Made by a program: the position numbers and the translations under genes. From NCBI GenBank assembly GCA_963677325.2, contig CAXXGM010000008.1, positions 744,001 through 808,000 of the forward strand: DNA of 64,000 nucleotides. Reading direction: 5' to 3'. Below are positions 16,818-27,047 of this stretch, one piece after another. Positions within the stretch are counted from its first letter, which is position 1. Each line of letters opens with the position of its first letter. The stretch is from G963677325 sp963677325 (lineage in GTDB: Bacteria; Bacteroidota; Bacteroidia; Bacteroidales; Prolixibacteraceae). The notes beneath the pieces are model-generated. The model saw only the letters and a program-made list of their open reading frames with translations, had not been told where the DNA came from and searched no databases.

Positions 16818-18593
16818 TTATTGCCAACCTGGATTTTGCTCTAAAACATAACCCAAATCCGAGTAAAGTTTGATTTGATCAAGAGGAACACAATTCAGGT
16901 ATTGTCTCTCATAATAGGGGTCTCCCGGTTTCCAGTCTCTTCTCATGTTTGCATCGTAAAGATTGTACATAAAACTTTTGGTGCTATCGCCCGGAACAGG
17001 GAGATAGAAGTGACCGGCTTTTACTACCGCTTTTCTTGTTGCTGCAGAAAATTTCATGAGATTAACCATTGCCCCTTTTCCTAATGTGGTAGGGCCATTG
17101 GTTTCTATTGTCTTCAGATATTCATATTTCCCCCACCTTCTAAGGTCGTTCTTGCGGAAACCTTCAAACATCAGCTCCACGCATCGTTCCCTTCGGATTT
17201 CCCAGATAAGCGGCGATATGCTTGGGTCTCGGTCCGGGTCGTTGATCTCAACCCCGTTTGCAAGGACCTTATCACCGGCCACCGTCATTGGCGGAAGTTT
17301 CGGAAGGACACTCCCAACATTATTTTTCTTGATGTTTCTGTTGCGAAGTTTATTAATCGATTTGTCAGCATCTGCCTGTGCGAACTGGCCTAACTCAGCC
17401 GCAGCTTCCGCGTAGTTAAGCAAAACTTCGCCGTACCTGATAATTGGAGCATCAGTTGTATTGGTCGAACCAAGATATATCAAATCATTTGCATTAGCTG
17501 TATAAGGCAGGAATTTTAAACACAGAAAACCAGTAGTTGAATAAGCGCCGTGAGCCGCGTTAATTCTTATTGAATCAACAAGAGTAGCAGACATTCGCGG
17601 GTCTCTGTTCTTGAACTGATCGGGACAATAGCGCAAACCATTGTCATCGGCATATTTGTAAACAGGCGATTGTTTAATTGGAAGACCGTCCGTTGCAAGA
17701 TAAGTTTCCACCATCTTCAGCGTTGTACCGGTCTGGGGCTCCTGATTATTATAGGAAACAAGTGAATGAGTAGCCTTGGCGGTTTCATATTGGCGATACA
17801 TGATCACTTCTTTATTTGTAGCGAGGTTTTCAGAGGTAAAGATTCCTCTGTAATCATCTGCAACTACGTACTTTCCACCTGCAATCAACTGGTCTGCTGC
17901 CCATTTAGCTTTCGTTAAAAGCTCGGTTGCCACCGTTTGATCAAGATTGTGATACTTCATGTAGGTACCTAAATAAAGCAGGTGTCTCGACATAAAAGCC
18001 AATACAATATCCCTGTTGATCTGTTGTACCCCGTCATTAGTCCTTACATTTTCGGCAGCATACTGGAAGTCTTCCATTATTTTTTGTGCCACTAACTTCA
18101 GCGGATCCCTCGGCTTGTAGCTCTCCTCGACATCTGCGGGAAGTATTTCCTTATCATACCATTGAATATCGCCAAAAGTCCTGGCAAGATCCGAATATTC
18201 CATCGCCCTGTAAAAACGGCCAACGCCTTTCCAGTGATTTTTTGCCTCATCTGGAATCGGCATGCCATCCACGCGCTGTATCATGATATTGGCCCTGCGC
18301 ACGTAACTGAAAGACCATCCGTTCCCGGATGTAGCGGGGTTCTGCGTCCACAAAGCGCTGGAACTGTATTCATCTGACCATGGCCCGAAAGTGAAAAAAT
18401 CTCCATAGGTATAGCCGCTTCCGTATCCCATAAAATAGTTGGTATAAGCTCCCTGGGAATACAGCCTTACGCTTTGCTCATTTGTCCAAAAGTTTGTTTC
18501 GTCAAAAATGTCCAGGGACTTACGATCCAGGTAGTTGTCACAGCTTGAAAAGCCAATCAGCGCTATAATAAATATAAAAATTGTCTTTTTCAT
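16818..18593 (-). CDS. susD: SusD/RagB family outer-membrane lipoprotein
   Basis: The start MKKTIFIFIIALIGFSSCD gives a lipoprotein signal with Cys at 19. The protein has SusD landmarks: LDRKSLDIFDETNFWTNEQ at the N terminus, a TPR-rich body, RYGEVLLNYAEAAAELG, and the C-terminal IRRERCVELMFEGFRKNDLRRW block. It would cap a SusC channel and bind an oligosaccharide or peptide. It starts 13 bp after the stop codon of the susC remnant, the normal order, but because that partner is broken it is probably no longer functional in transport. Confidence 0.93.
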   Translation of the reverse strand: MKKTIFIFIIALIGFSSCDNYLDRKSLDIFDETNFWTNEQSVRLYSQGAYTNYFMGYGSGYTYGDFFTFGPWSDEYSSSALWTQNPATSGNGWSFSYVRRANIMIQRVDGMPIPDEAKNHWKGVGRFYRAMEYSDLARTFGDIQWYDKEILPADVEESYKPRDPLKLVAQKIMEDFQYAAENVRTNDGVQQINRDIVLAFMSRHLLYLGTYMKYHNLDQTVATELLTKAKWAADQLIAGGKYVVADDYRGIFTSENLATNKEVIMYRQYETAKATHSLVSYNNQEPQTGTTLKMVETYLATDGLPIKQSPVYKYADDNGLRYCPDQFKNRDPRMSATLVDSIRINAAHGAYSTTGFLCLKFLPYTANANDLIYLGSTNTTDAPIIRYGEVLLNYAEAAAELGQFAQADADKSINKLRNRNIKKNNVGSVLPKLPPMTVAGDKVLANGVEINDPDRDPSISPLIWEIRRERCVELMFEGFRKNDLRRWGKYEYLKTIETNGPTTLGKGAMVNLMKFSAATRKAVVKAGHFYLPVPGDSTKSFMYNLYDANMRRDWKPGDPYYERQYLNCVPLDQIKLYSDLGYVLEQNPGWQ

Positions 18594-18606
18594 CGTCTTT
18601 AATTTT

Positions 18607-20830
18607 TTAGAATTCAAGTTGAATACCCATGGATACTAATCTGCGGTACGGATAACTCCGGCCAAAAGAACGCGAATCGTTTGAAGTAGTAGTTGTCCAG
18701 TCGATTTCAGGATCGATCGGGATATTACCTAACTTATCAAATTCGAATAAGTTTTCTCCGTTGAAATAAACGCGTAATTTTTGAATGTTCACTTTGCTGA
18801 CCAGTTTTTTGGGAAGTGTATATCCAAAGCTTAAGCTCTTTAACCTGAGGTAGGCAACGTTCAGCAGATACCGGTCATTTGGAAGATAGTTCCATTTAGC
18901 CGTTTGACTGTATTCCAGGGGTCTTGGATAAAATGCTCCGGTATTCTCAGAAGTCCAGTAATCTAATGTATGTGCGAAGTTCGCTTCTGCAGCGTAATAA
19001 CCCGGTAAAACCATGTTCCCTGTGGCCCAGATATTCCGTTTGCCTACTCCCTGGAAGAAAATTCCAATATCAAATCCTTTCCAGTCTGCATCGATACGGA
19101 ATGAATATTGGTAGCGGGGCTGACTGTTTCCGATTACGGTCCTGTCACCAGGGTTTCCAACAGTGTTTGTTCCATAATTGATCACACTGTCGCCATTCAG
19201 GTCCATGAACCTGACGTCACCCGGTCCGAATTTAAACTTCCCGGATTCGAGAATGTACTGGTTGGCAACTCCTTCTGCCATCGTATTGGTCGGTCGCCCG
19301 TCCGGAAGAATGGTCTGTTTGATTGCGCCATTTTCCCAAACAAAGTCTTCTTTCTGGAAAAGGCCCACCGTTTTATAACCCCAGATATCCCCTAAAACCT
19401 TGTTTTTATAATAGGCTGTGCCGGTTCCCGGATCGTTCGGAGCAGCATATTGAGTAACGACGGATTTGTAATCACTGAACTGTCCGGTTAAAGTCAGATG
19501 CAATCCATTTGAAAAAGTGTGGGTATAGTCAATAGACACTTCAACACCTTTGGTAGTCAATTCTCCATAATTTCTAACAGCGGCTGAAGCGCCAACTGTC
19601 GAAGGCACTACTCCCCCGGGTGAAATTACATCGAGTGTTTTCCTTTTGTACCACTCAACCGTGGCGCCCAGTTGATCTTCAAAAAATCTGGAATCGAGCC
19701 CTATATCAGTGGTCCTTACTGTCTCCCAGGTTAGAGTCGGATCCACGAGTGCTGCGGGATTTTGGATGTAAGGAACAAAATTACCGTTGATCAGCCAATA
19801 GTTTCCCAATATTATAGGATTGGTTACACTCAAAGTTGGATAATACGCGCCCGACGGGACATCCTGGTTGCCATTTTCACCATAAGATGCGCGTAATTCC
19901 ATTGTGCTGATCACCGGGCGCAAAGATTCCATCCAAGGTTCTTGCGTTATCCGCCATCCAGCTGATGCTGAAGGGTAGAAACCCCAGCGCCGGCTTGCAT
20001 CAAGCTTTGATACACCGTCATAACGGCCGTTAACCTCCAACAGGTATTTATCTTTATAGCCATAATTCAATCTGCCAAAAAATCCGGCAATTGACCACCA
20101 CGAGTGGTTGGACCCGGCTACCTGATCACCGCCTGCAAGATTGACCTCAGGCAAATCGAAATTATAAACGAGATTTCTCTTAGCAAGTTGATAGATGTAT
20201 TCTGCATCCTCCAGATTAGTTCCGCCCATAGCCTTGAAGAAATGATCTCCAAACTTGTTTTCATAGGTCACGTACCCGTTATAGGTATTCCTCAAATTTT
20301 TACTGGAAGTATATTGAGCATAATCGTAAGTTGCTGAAGTATAAACCATGGTTTTGTCGTCAAATGTCTGACCTGCAGCCAGGTTCCAGAAGTCAATACC
20401 CTTTACATAGCCTCCAACCGTGTGACTGGTAGCAAAAGTCTGTCCGCTGGTATAATCAAAATCCGCTGTCAAACCTTTTGCAAGTTTCAAGGTAGTCCCC
20501 AGGGTTAACCTGTTGAAATAAGCATCGTTCTCAATCGGGCGGGCAGCTTTCATTTCACCCACTCCCCCTCTGAACTCGTTGCCATGATAGGTACCGTATG
20601 GTGTGACGTTGTGCCAGCGATAAAGATAGTACATCGGGTCATAAGTTGTTCCCGTGTAGGAAAATGGGGTTTCCTGCTTTTCCGTGGTATGGATAAACCT
20701 GCCCCTGACGGTCATCCATTTATTGACCTCAGAGCTGACAAAGACCATTGTATTTAGCTTCTTGTAAAAATCATCAAATAGATTCAGAATTCCATTTTCT
20801 TTGAGGGAGCCTGCAGTGATGGTGTACTGC
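18607..20830 (-). pseudogene. susC: SusC/RagA TonB-dependent receptor, 5' truncated
   Basis: The frame covers only the outer beta-barrel part (about 740 residues; complete family members have about 1000-1100). It continues upstream of the first ATG as ...QYTITAGSLKENGILNLFDDFYKKLNT, a normal SusC stretch, until it runs into transposase sequence near 20826-20832. The signal peptide, carboxypeptidase-like domain, TonB box and plug are absent and are not found on the far side of the element, so this is a deletion rather than a simple insertion. Downstream features such as the C-terminal strand SMGIQLEF are intact. Without signal and plug it cannot work. Confidence 0.9.
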
Positions 20831-21744
20831 GTTTTTTCATTCCCCCGATGAGGATAGTTGTAAGTTGAAACTTAAAGCTATCAGAGATAAGGAAGGGGTC
20901 ATCTGTCTCCACTGTGGCAGTAAGGATCATTATTGGAAGAGCGACAAGTGCCAATATGAATGCAAAATCTGTAAAACAAGAACAACGCTTCGAAGTGGAA
21001 CAGTTATGCACGGTTCTCAATTGTCTATTCCTTATTGGTTTGTAGCTATGCATTTGCTCACATCCACAAAGAAGAGTTTTTCTGCCGTTGAATTGCAAAG
21101 ACAATTAGGGTACAAATACTATGAACCTATTAGGGTAATGCTTCACTAGCTTAGATTGGCAATGGGTAAAAGAGACGAAAAATATTCATTTTCAGGCCAA
21201 ATCGAATTAGACGAAGTTTTTTTCAACAGAGGTAAAACTACAAGATAAGGATAAGCCAAGAAAACGGGGAAGAGGTAGTCAAAAGGCGACAAAAGTATTG
21301 GTTATGGCTGAAAAAAAGGATGTTGATGAGAAACCTGCAAAGAAAGGAAAGCCACGAAAAGTTGGATTCATTAAAATGCAGGTAATACCAAATCTTAAAC
21401 CTGGAACGATTAATGAAAAGGTCATCACTAATATCTCCAGAAAATCGACTTTATTAACCGGTAATTCCACTTCCTACACGGATTTGTGCAACCTTGTAGA
21501 TAAACACCAGGTACAAGTAATTTTAAAGGAAAAGATTGGTGAAATATTACCTTGGGTACCTATAGCAATAGCCAACGCAAAAAGAATGTTCCTGGATATT
21601 CATCATAACATCAAACCAGAGTATTTACAAGGTTATCTAAATGAATTTTGCTATAAGTTCAACAGAAGATATTTTGGCGAAGCCCTGTTTGACAGGTTGC
21701 TAATTGCATGTGCAACGTATAAAAATCAATTTAGGTACGTATAG
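20826..21744 (+). pseudogene. Decayed IS1595-type (ISPna2-like) transposase
   Basis: Readable segments in order: FFHSPDEDSC and KAIRDKEGVICLHCG with a zinc ribbon (C-x2-C ... C-x2-C), WFVAMHLLTSTKKSFSAVELQRQLG, then a TAG stop at 21147 in place of the usual Lys codon of MLHKIR, continuing MGKRDEKYSFSGQIELDEVFF (first catalytic Asp of the DDE domain), a frameshift near 21235-21245, and KRGRGSQKATKVLVMAE through CYKFNRRYFGEALFDRL. The N terminus is truncated at the susC junction. One nonsense plus one frameshift make it inactive. I could not define terminal inverted repeats or a target duplication. Confidence 0.88.
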
Positions 21745-21766
21745 GGATATTCATTTTATAAAATAT

Positions 21767-23617
21767 TCACTTTCCTTTTAAGGAAATTATTTTTCCTTCC
21801 GTTAAGGTGATATATATCATGTTTTTTCTGGATCCCATCATTTTATTGACCGAGGAATTGCCTGCTTTGTATTTCCAATTAACTCTCCGTCCCTGTGCAT
21901 CAATTGAAGCAACCACTCCTTCTCGCGTGCCTATAAATAACTGATTGCCACTGGCAATAATCGGGCATGGATTATGCTCGTAACCGAATCCTGCATCAAC
22001 TATCCAATTCAAGTTGAATGTTTCTTTAAGGGTGGAAACTGAAATCACTGAATCGTTCATCAGCTTAGCATAAACCTGGCTTTTGTCAGGACTTATTCCC
22101 ATCGATTCACGAACCATGTGGGAACTTTCACGCCAAATTTGTTTACCGGAACTCAGCTCAATTGCTGTCATACATCTGTCAGGAGCGACAATAAAAACCT
22201 TGCCATTAGCCACTGCAGGAACAATATTCCCGGGAGAATAAAGCTGATGGGGCTTGCCATTGTCCCATTTCCAAAGCAACTCGCCCGTTGTTTTATCAAG
22301 ACAATAGAGGTGGCGGTCCCATGCACCAAAAACAACCTGTTTTTCTGATAAAGCCGGTTGGCCTTGTATCAGCCCTGAAATTCCTTCAAACTTCCAGATT
22401 ACCTTACCGCTTTTCATATCTATTTTATAGAAAGCCGACGACCCACCGCCAATAAATAACTGGTCATTTTCAACAATACCATCCGCAAGAACAGGCGTCC
22501 CTGCAACAACTTCCCATAACCTTTTTCCGGTCCGGGTATCGAATCCTAAAATTTTACCATCCACTGTTCCAATAGCAATAACCGATTTTCCTGCAACAGG
22601 AGTGGAGTACAACGGACCTTGAACTTTATTTTGCCAAATCACATTATTCGACCCGATCCTGAGGGCTTTTATTATTCCAAGTGAGTTTCCATAGATAAGC
22701 ATTTTCTTACTGACAATACAGGGCCCTGTGAACACCGAAGCAGTATCCTCAAGAATAATATGGGTTTCTACATTGGGATAATCCCGGTTTATATCAAAAT
22801 CAGGCTTTTTCGATAAAGGTAAAGAAGCAATCGGCTCAGGGTGCAGATAATTAAACCCGATCGATGCAGGTTCTTTGGATTCGCCAATTACCTTCTGAGA
22901 GACATATACAGAATCGTTTCGAAGCTCGACAATATTGTACCCTGCCAAAGGACTCTTCCCCATCATCATGGCACGTCCCATGATGCCCGGAATACCGTCA
23001 AAGTTGAGAAGCGTCAACCTGTGTCCATGTCCGCAGAAGGAGAGGATGCAATTGCTTCCCTTCAAAATTTCAGTAACCCGGTCCCAATTGCTAAGCCCTT
23101 CGGCCAGCGGGTAATGACTGAATGAAATTAAAGTTTCCTTATTGGCTTTAACGCTTTTAAGTTCCCGGCTTAGCCACTGAAGGTCTTCCTGCTTTACAAT
23201 TCCGTCGCCCATTCTCATAAAGGGACCTGTATTCATACCAACCATTGTAAAACCGTTCTTTCGGAACAAAAACCTGTCATTGCCAAATAAACGGTTAAAA
23301 TACAATCCGGCCGACTCTGACCAGTTTGTTTCATGGTTCCCCGGAATGACATAACAGGGCTTATTCAATTGTGAAAGCGCTTTGGCCACCGCCTCGAGCT
23401 CTGCATTCGAGCCTGCATTGGTAAGGTCACCGGTTACAACCACAAAATCATAATCAGTCTGGTTAATTTCTTTCACAATCAGATGAAGCGCTGAATCAGT
23501 TACTGAGTTAGGATTGACGTGTAAGTCAGTAAGGAGCGCGAAAGTAAGTTTCTGTCCAAAACCTGACAGGCTGAATAAAAGTAGAAAAATCAGGTTCAGT
23601 GCAAGATATTTTTTCAT
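21767..23617 (-). CDS. Secreted metallophosphoesterase fused to PQQ-like beta-propeller
   Basis: After a signal peptide ending GFGQ, residues about 22-240 form a calcineurin-like phosphoesterase with the metal motifs TDLH, GDLTN, GNHE, HYP and GHGH. Residues about 300-616 are a PQQ-type propeller with repeated blocks such as TGKRLWEV, SGKVIWKFEG, TGELLWKWDNG and SGKQIWRES. The combination is found in other Bacteroidota; the propeller probably binds a partner or polymer rather than PQQ. The substrate is unknown; a phosphodiester or phosphomonoester in the periplasm is the safest statement. It lies directly next to the transposase remnant. Confidence 0.88.
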   Translation of the reverse strand: MKKYLALNLIFLLLFSLSGFGQKLTFALLTDLHVNPNSVTDSALHLIVKEINQTDYDFVVVTGDLTNAGSNAELEAVAKALSQLNKPCYVIPGNHETNWSESAGLYFNRLFGNDRFLFRKNGFTMVGMNTGPFMRMGDGIVKQEDLQWLSRELKSVKANKETLISFSHYPLAEGLSNWDRVTEILKGSNCILSFCGHGHRLTLLNFDGIPGIMGRAMMMGKSPLAGYNIVELRNDSVYVSQKVIGESKEPASIGFNYLHPEPIASLPLSKKPDFDINRDYPNVETHIILEDTASVFTGPCIVSKKMLIYGNSLGIIKALRIGSNNVIWQNKVQGPLYSTPVAGKSVIAIGTVDGKILGFDTRTGKRLWEVVAGTPVLADGIVENDQLFIGGGSSAFYKIDMKSGKVIWKFEGISGLIQGQPALSEKQVVFGAWDRHLYCLDKTTGELLWKWDNGKPHQLYSPGNIVPAVANGKVFIVAPDRCMTAIELSSGKQIWRESSHMVRESMGISPDKSQVYAKLMNDSVISVSTLKETFNLNWIVDAGFGYEHNPCPIIASGNQLFIGTREGVVASIDAQGRRVNWKYKAGNSSVNKMMGSRKNMIYITLTEGKIISLKGK

Positions 23618-23825
23618 TTCAATTGTAGTTAGTATTCTTTTTTTATAATCACTTTAAACGGATACCAGTGCCTGCCTATCCGTTAGAGTGACGAAATATT
23701 TCATAAAGTTACGCCTGTTAGTCATCTGTTACCAATTTGGTTCAAAATCTATGTTGATTAGTTAATTTGCATCATATCAGCACATCAACTAATCTCATAA
23801 AGCCTAAATTCCTAAAGCCTGTCTT

Positions 23826-24992
23826 TTAATACCAATCATGGTATTTCACGGGCATATATCCCTTTTCGGGCGCCGTTCCTATGATTCTTCGGGCAGCAAT
23901 TAAGGACGATTTAAGCCCTTTATTGAAGATATCCGATTTTTCATCAAGACTGTTGATCCGAACCTTTCCCATCGAGTGAATAACTTCACCGTTACCGATA
24001 TACATCCCAATGTGGGTAACTCGAAAAGGTTGTTTAGAACCAAAAAAAAGCATGTCGCCTTTCTGCAGATCATTATAGCCGGACTCAACATCGACAGCCT
24101 TACCATGCCTTACCTGCTGAGATGCATCCCTTTCGACGATCACCCCGTTAAGAAAACAAATTGTCTTTATGAACCCGCTGCAATCCATTCCTTTTGATGA
24201 GGTGCCTCCCCAGAGGTAGGGAAATCCCATGAACTGTTGTCCTGCAGCTATCATTTTATCACCATTCAATGCAGCGGAACCCTTCCATTGTTTAAAGTTT
24301 ACCCAGTTCAGTTTTGAGACATAACCCAAACCTCCATCCGGCAGCATAATTTGGAAATAATGTTGAGACTCCTCTTTTTTAACAACAATAGCGCCTGCAA
24401 CCAGGTCGCTCATTACCATTTTTTGATCAGCATCACGATAGACCGTTCCATAAATTCCTGTAAACATCAGCCTATCAGAATTTCTCCAGTTATTCAACGC
24501 TTCTCGATCCATCTGTTCGACCGATGATTCATTGGTCCAGGAGATATAATGATCAGGAGTCTGAACCAAAACCCAGCCATCATCCTCCTTCAATACACGT
24601 ACAGGAGTTCCCATTATTGCCTGAGAGACCATCTCGGCCGAATGGGCCGGCTTGCCGCGAAGGTTGGCTGTGCTCAGGGATACGATCCCCCAATTCTTTT
24701 TTAACTTAGTTGTGTTAGGAAGAACCACAAGACTGTCAATCACCGTAATTCCTTTACAGCTTAAGAGTTGTAAAACCTCTGTTTTAGCTCCTGGTAATGT
24801 TGTTTCCCCTTTGAGGATCATCTCTTTTCCTTCTCCTTTTGCGACAGCGATATTACAAATATCAACCCGCCGGTCGGGAACCCACCTTTTTGCCAGCTGG
24901 TCGACTTCACCCTGTAAAAGATCAACAGAAGTTGAGTGGCAACTGAACATTACCGCTAAAAAGACAACTGAAATTAAGTTGGCAAACTTCAT
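23826..24992 (-). CDS. NlpC/P60 cysteine peptidase lipoprotein with SH3 domains
   Basis: A lipoprotein (Cys 18 in VMFSCHS) with two SH3-like modules (about 100-155 and 165-235) and a C-terminal NlpC/P60 domain whose catalytic set is visible: C271 in GMDCSGF, H327 in VTHIGMYIG and H339. Architecture matches the YkfC-type gamma-D-glutamyl-L-diamino acid endopeptidases that trim recycled or degraded murein stem peptides. Its place at the edge of the peptidoglycan gene set agrees. Eight bases after its stop codon a gctttagg-type word begins. Confidence 0.92.
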   Translation of the reverse strand: MKFANLISVVFLAVMFSCHSTSVDLLQGEVDQLAKRWVPDRRVDICNIAVAKGEGKEMILKGETTLPGAKTEVLQLLSCKGITVIDSLVVLPNTTKLKKNWGIVSLSTANLRGKPAHSAEMVSQAIMGTPVRVLKEDDGWVLVQTPDHYISWTNESSVEQMDREALNNWRNSDRLMFTGIYGTVYRDADQKMVMSDLVAGAIVVKKEESQHYFQIMLPDGGLGYVSKLNWVNFKQWKGSAALNGDKMIAAGQQFMGFPYLWGGTSSKGMDCSGFIKTICFLNGVIVERDASQQVRHGKAVDVESGYNDLQKGDMLFFGSKQPFRVTHIGMYIGNGEVIHSMGKVRINSLDEKSDIFNKGLKSSLIAARRIIGTAPEKGYMPVKYHDWY

Positions 24993-25294
24993 GATTCAAG
25001 AGAATTGTATCTTGTATGACATCTTTATATAGGCCAAATATAAAGATTAATTCAATAGATAATTTTATTTCTGTAAATTTTTATAACATTATTTAACTAA
25101 GTAACAGGAAAGATTAAATGTGTATTTTTCAATAAACCAGGAACAAGGAATTACCTTATATTTTTGTCGTATTTCAATCTTTTAAACCAACATGAACAGA
25201 ATATATGCATCATATCAAAACCGTATCATGATACTACTTATTGCGAATATATTGTTGATTTATTATTGACTTTGAGTTCAAATTACAACATAAT

Positions 25295-25327
25295 GTCAAC
25301 AGGAAGTCAACAGAAAGTCACCGGATA
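25295..25327. repeat. Second copy of the gtcaacagaaa 11-bp array
   Basis: Units gtcaacaggaa, gtcaacagaaa and gtcaccggata, preceded by caacataat exactly as at 2075-2118, but with one unit fewer. Confidence 0.85.
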
Positions 25328-25383
25328 GTGCAAAGAAAACCCCTCTTTGATACAAAGAAGATACGGAGCGAAAAGAATGATGT

Positions 25384-25460
25384 GTTGATGTGCTGATTAG
25401 TCAATGTGGTGATGTGCTGATATGATACACATCAGCACATCACCACATTGGCACATCAAC
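25384..25460. terminator. Long hairpin made of gatgtgctgat words
   Basis: A perfect 20-bp inverted repeat (25402-25421 against 25431-25450) is extended by a second 10-bp pair, gttgatgtgc (25384-25393) with gcacatcaac (25451-25460), leaving an 8-nt bulge. It lies just after the transglutaminase gene on the minus strand and probably ends that transcript. Confidence 0.6.
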
Positions 25461-25491
25461 ATAATTGATGAAGAAAATACGGAGTAAGGTT

Positions 25492-26937
25492 TTAATTATT
25501 TGAATAATCAACTTTCATATTGTAATCCCACTGGTTAAAGTAGAGGTTTCCCTTAGGCCACTCCACTTCACCTCTTTGAAAATCATAAGGTTCGCTGCGG
25601 GGGAATTTTTTTGCGGGAACAAATGTTTCTCCGATACCATCGTTTACAATCATCCTGTAAGCATCAATACCGCTGATGTAGAACTCTTTTTCACGCAAAT
25701 CGGTTGAAGGCTGGAGATTAAACGACATATCAAGCGGTACCCAGCCCACTCCCTGATAATAAACTTCGCACCAGTCGTGGAGATTGGCTCTTTCAGGACA
25801 CATATTCCAGCCACTCTGCCATTTAACAGGGATCCCCTGGCATCGGGCCATTGACATGAAAAGCAAGGTTTGCATTCCACAATCCCCTCTCAGGTTGGTT
25901 AAAACATAACCGGGGATGTCGGGCATGATCGAATATTCAAGCGCTCCCGTCCAGATAATGTGATCGTTGATCCAATAATAAAGCTTTTTTACTTTTTCAG
26001 CCGGATTGGTAGCATCTCTCACCAGGCTGTCTGATAACTGCCTGATTTTCCTGGTAAAGACTATGTGAGGAGTTTGCTCACCGGTGTATCTTTTATAAAT
26101 GGTTGAAGAAGTATCGTAAGGAAGGATGTTTTGTTTGGCAAGATCAAAATATTGAGCCATAGGCTGGTAACTAAACTCGATTTCGAATATCGTAGGTTTT
26201 CCTTTTACGGCGGGTTGTTCCATAAAGACTGATCGCTGCAATAGGGTATCGGGAGCCATAAAATGTTTTTCAGGCACAGTTTTGATCAGTTTTACCTCTC
26301 TCTGACGCTCATGATTTTCACGAGGGTAGGGGAGCCAGCACCTGATCGTTTCGCCATCCGGAACTGCATCCGCTTTAACTGACAATTGATAACTTACCTT
26401 TATATTCACCGGAAGGACTGGTTTTCCGTCTGGTTTGCTGTTTTTAATCACCTTCCGGGAGTTTTTCAGGTAAAACAGGGATTTCTTACTGGGAATCAAT
26501 TCTGAGGGATTTTTTAGGTTGGGACCTCGTTTATTGAGAATTAATCTCAGGTTGGAAACAGCCCGCTTGAAATAACGTTTTTCGCCATCAATCATCCTGT
26601 ATTCCAGCCAGTTATTCTTCTCCCATTGATTCTTGTCGTTTTGCGAATATTCCCCAAATTCTTTTTTCAATCTTGTTTCAACTTCAGGTTCTGTCAGATT
26701 AAAGTCATATTTAATTCGTTCTGACAGATCAATAATCGTGCTCAGTTTACCTTTTGTTAATGAATCTGTTCCCTTGGCTTTAATTAAGGAATCAGCCCAA
26801 TGCTCGGCAATTGTGAATTGTCCTTCATTAAAAGCCTTCTCAACATCAGGAAGTGTATATACTTTGGACTCCTTATATTGGCAGCTTACGATTAAAAAGA
26901 AAATAATTACAGTCAAACAAGTTGTAATACGCTTCAT
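25492..26937 (-). CDS. Transglutaminase-like lipoprotein
   Basis: The start MKRITTCLTVIIFFLIVSCQ gives a lipoprotein with Cys 19; a longer frame 42 bp upstream runs through a probable operator. The C-terminal half is a transglutaminase-like cysteine peptidase fold with Cys in NLRGDCGMQTLLF, His in NLHDWCEVYY and Asp in PLDMSF. Such bacterial secreted members are usually peptidases or cross-linkers of unknown substrate. It is divergent from namZ across a short promoter region carrying two matched palindromes, so the two genes are probably co-regulated and the substrate may be peptidoglycan or its peptides. Confidence 0.88.
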   Translation of the reverse strand: MKRITTCLTVIIFFLIVSCQYKESKVYTLPDVEKAFNEGQFTIAEHWADSLIKAKGTDSLTKGKLSTIIDLSERIKYDFNLTEPEVETRLKKEFGEYSQNDKNQWEKNNWLEYRMIDGEKRYFKRAVSNLRLILNKRGPNLKNPSELIPSKKSLFYLKNSRKVIKNSKPDGKPVLPVNIKVSYQLSVKADAVPDGETIRCWLPYPRENHERQREVKLIKTVPEKHFMAPDTLLQRSVFMEQPAVKGKPTIFEIEFSYQPMAQYFDLAKQNILPYDTSSTIYKRYTGEQTPHIVFTRKIRQLSDSLVRDATNPAEKVKKLYYWINDHIIWTGALEYSIMPDIPGYVLTNLRGDCGMQTLLFMSMARCQGIPVKWQSGWNMCPERANLHDWCEVYYQGVGWVPLDMSFNLQPSTDLREKEFYISGIDAYRMIVNDGIGETFVPAKKFPRSEPYDFQRGEVEWPKGNLYFNQWDYNMKVDYSNN

Positions 26938-26967
26938 AATTTGAACCTTTTTAATACTTTTACGTTT

Positions 26968-27000
26968 GTTGTAATACAACTACATTTATTGTAATACAAT
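26968..27000. promoter_or_regulatory. Twin 13-bp palindromes in a divergent promoter
   Basis: Two symmetric sites, gttgtaatacaac (26968-26980) and attgtaatacaat (26988-27000), start exactly 20 bp apart, two helical turns, between the divergent transglutaminase and namZ genes. The core GTA-N-TAC fits the operator pattern described for FadR-type GntR regulators (GTM-N0-1-KAC). I infer a cooperative repressor site controlling one or both genes. Confidence 0.6.
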
Positions 27001-27047
27001 TATAAAAGTAATAATTTCTTCTAAGAAACCTAAAAAATTCACCATTC

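Larger units (their letters stand above)
24993..25491. other. Repeat-bearing intergenic region
   Basis: This 499-bp gap has no gene. It contains the second copy of the gtcaacagaaa element (25295-25327) and a large hairpin (25384-25460). The part up to about 25190 is AT-rich and must hold the promoter of the NlpC/P60 gene. Confidence 0.6.

Noticed and set aside
21298..21744. Separate gene of 148 codons
   Set aside because: It is the C-terminal half of the broken transposase, in a frame shifted relative to the N-terminal half.
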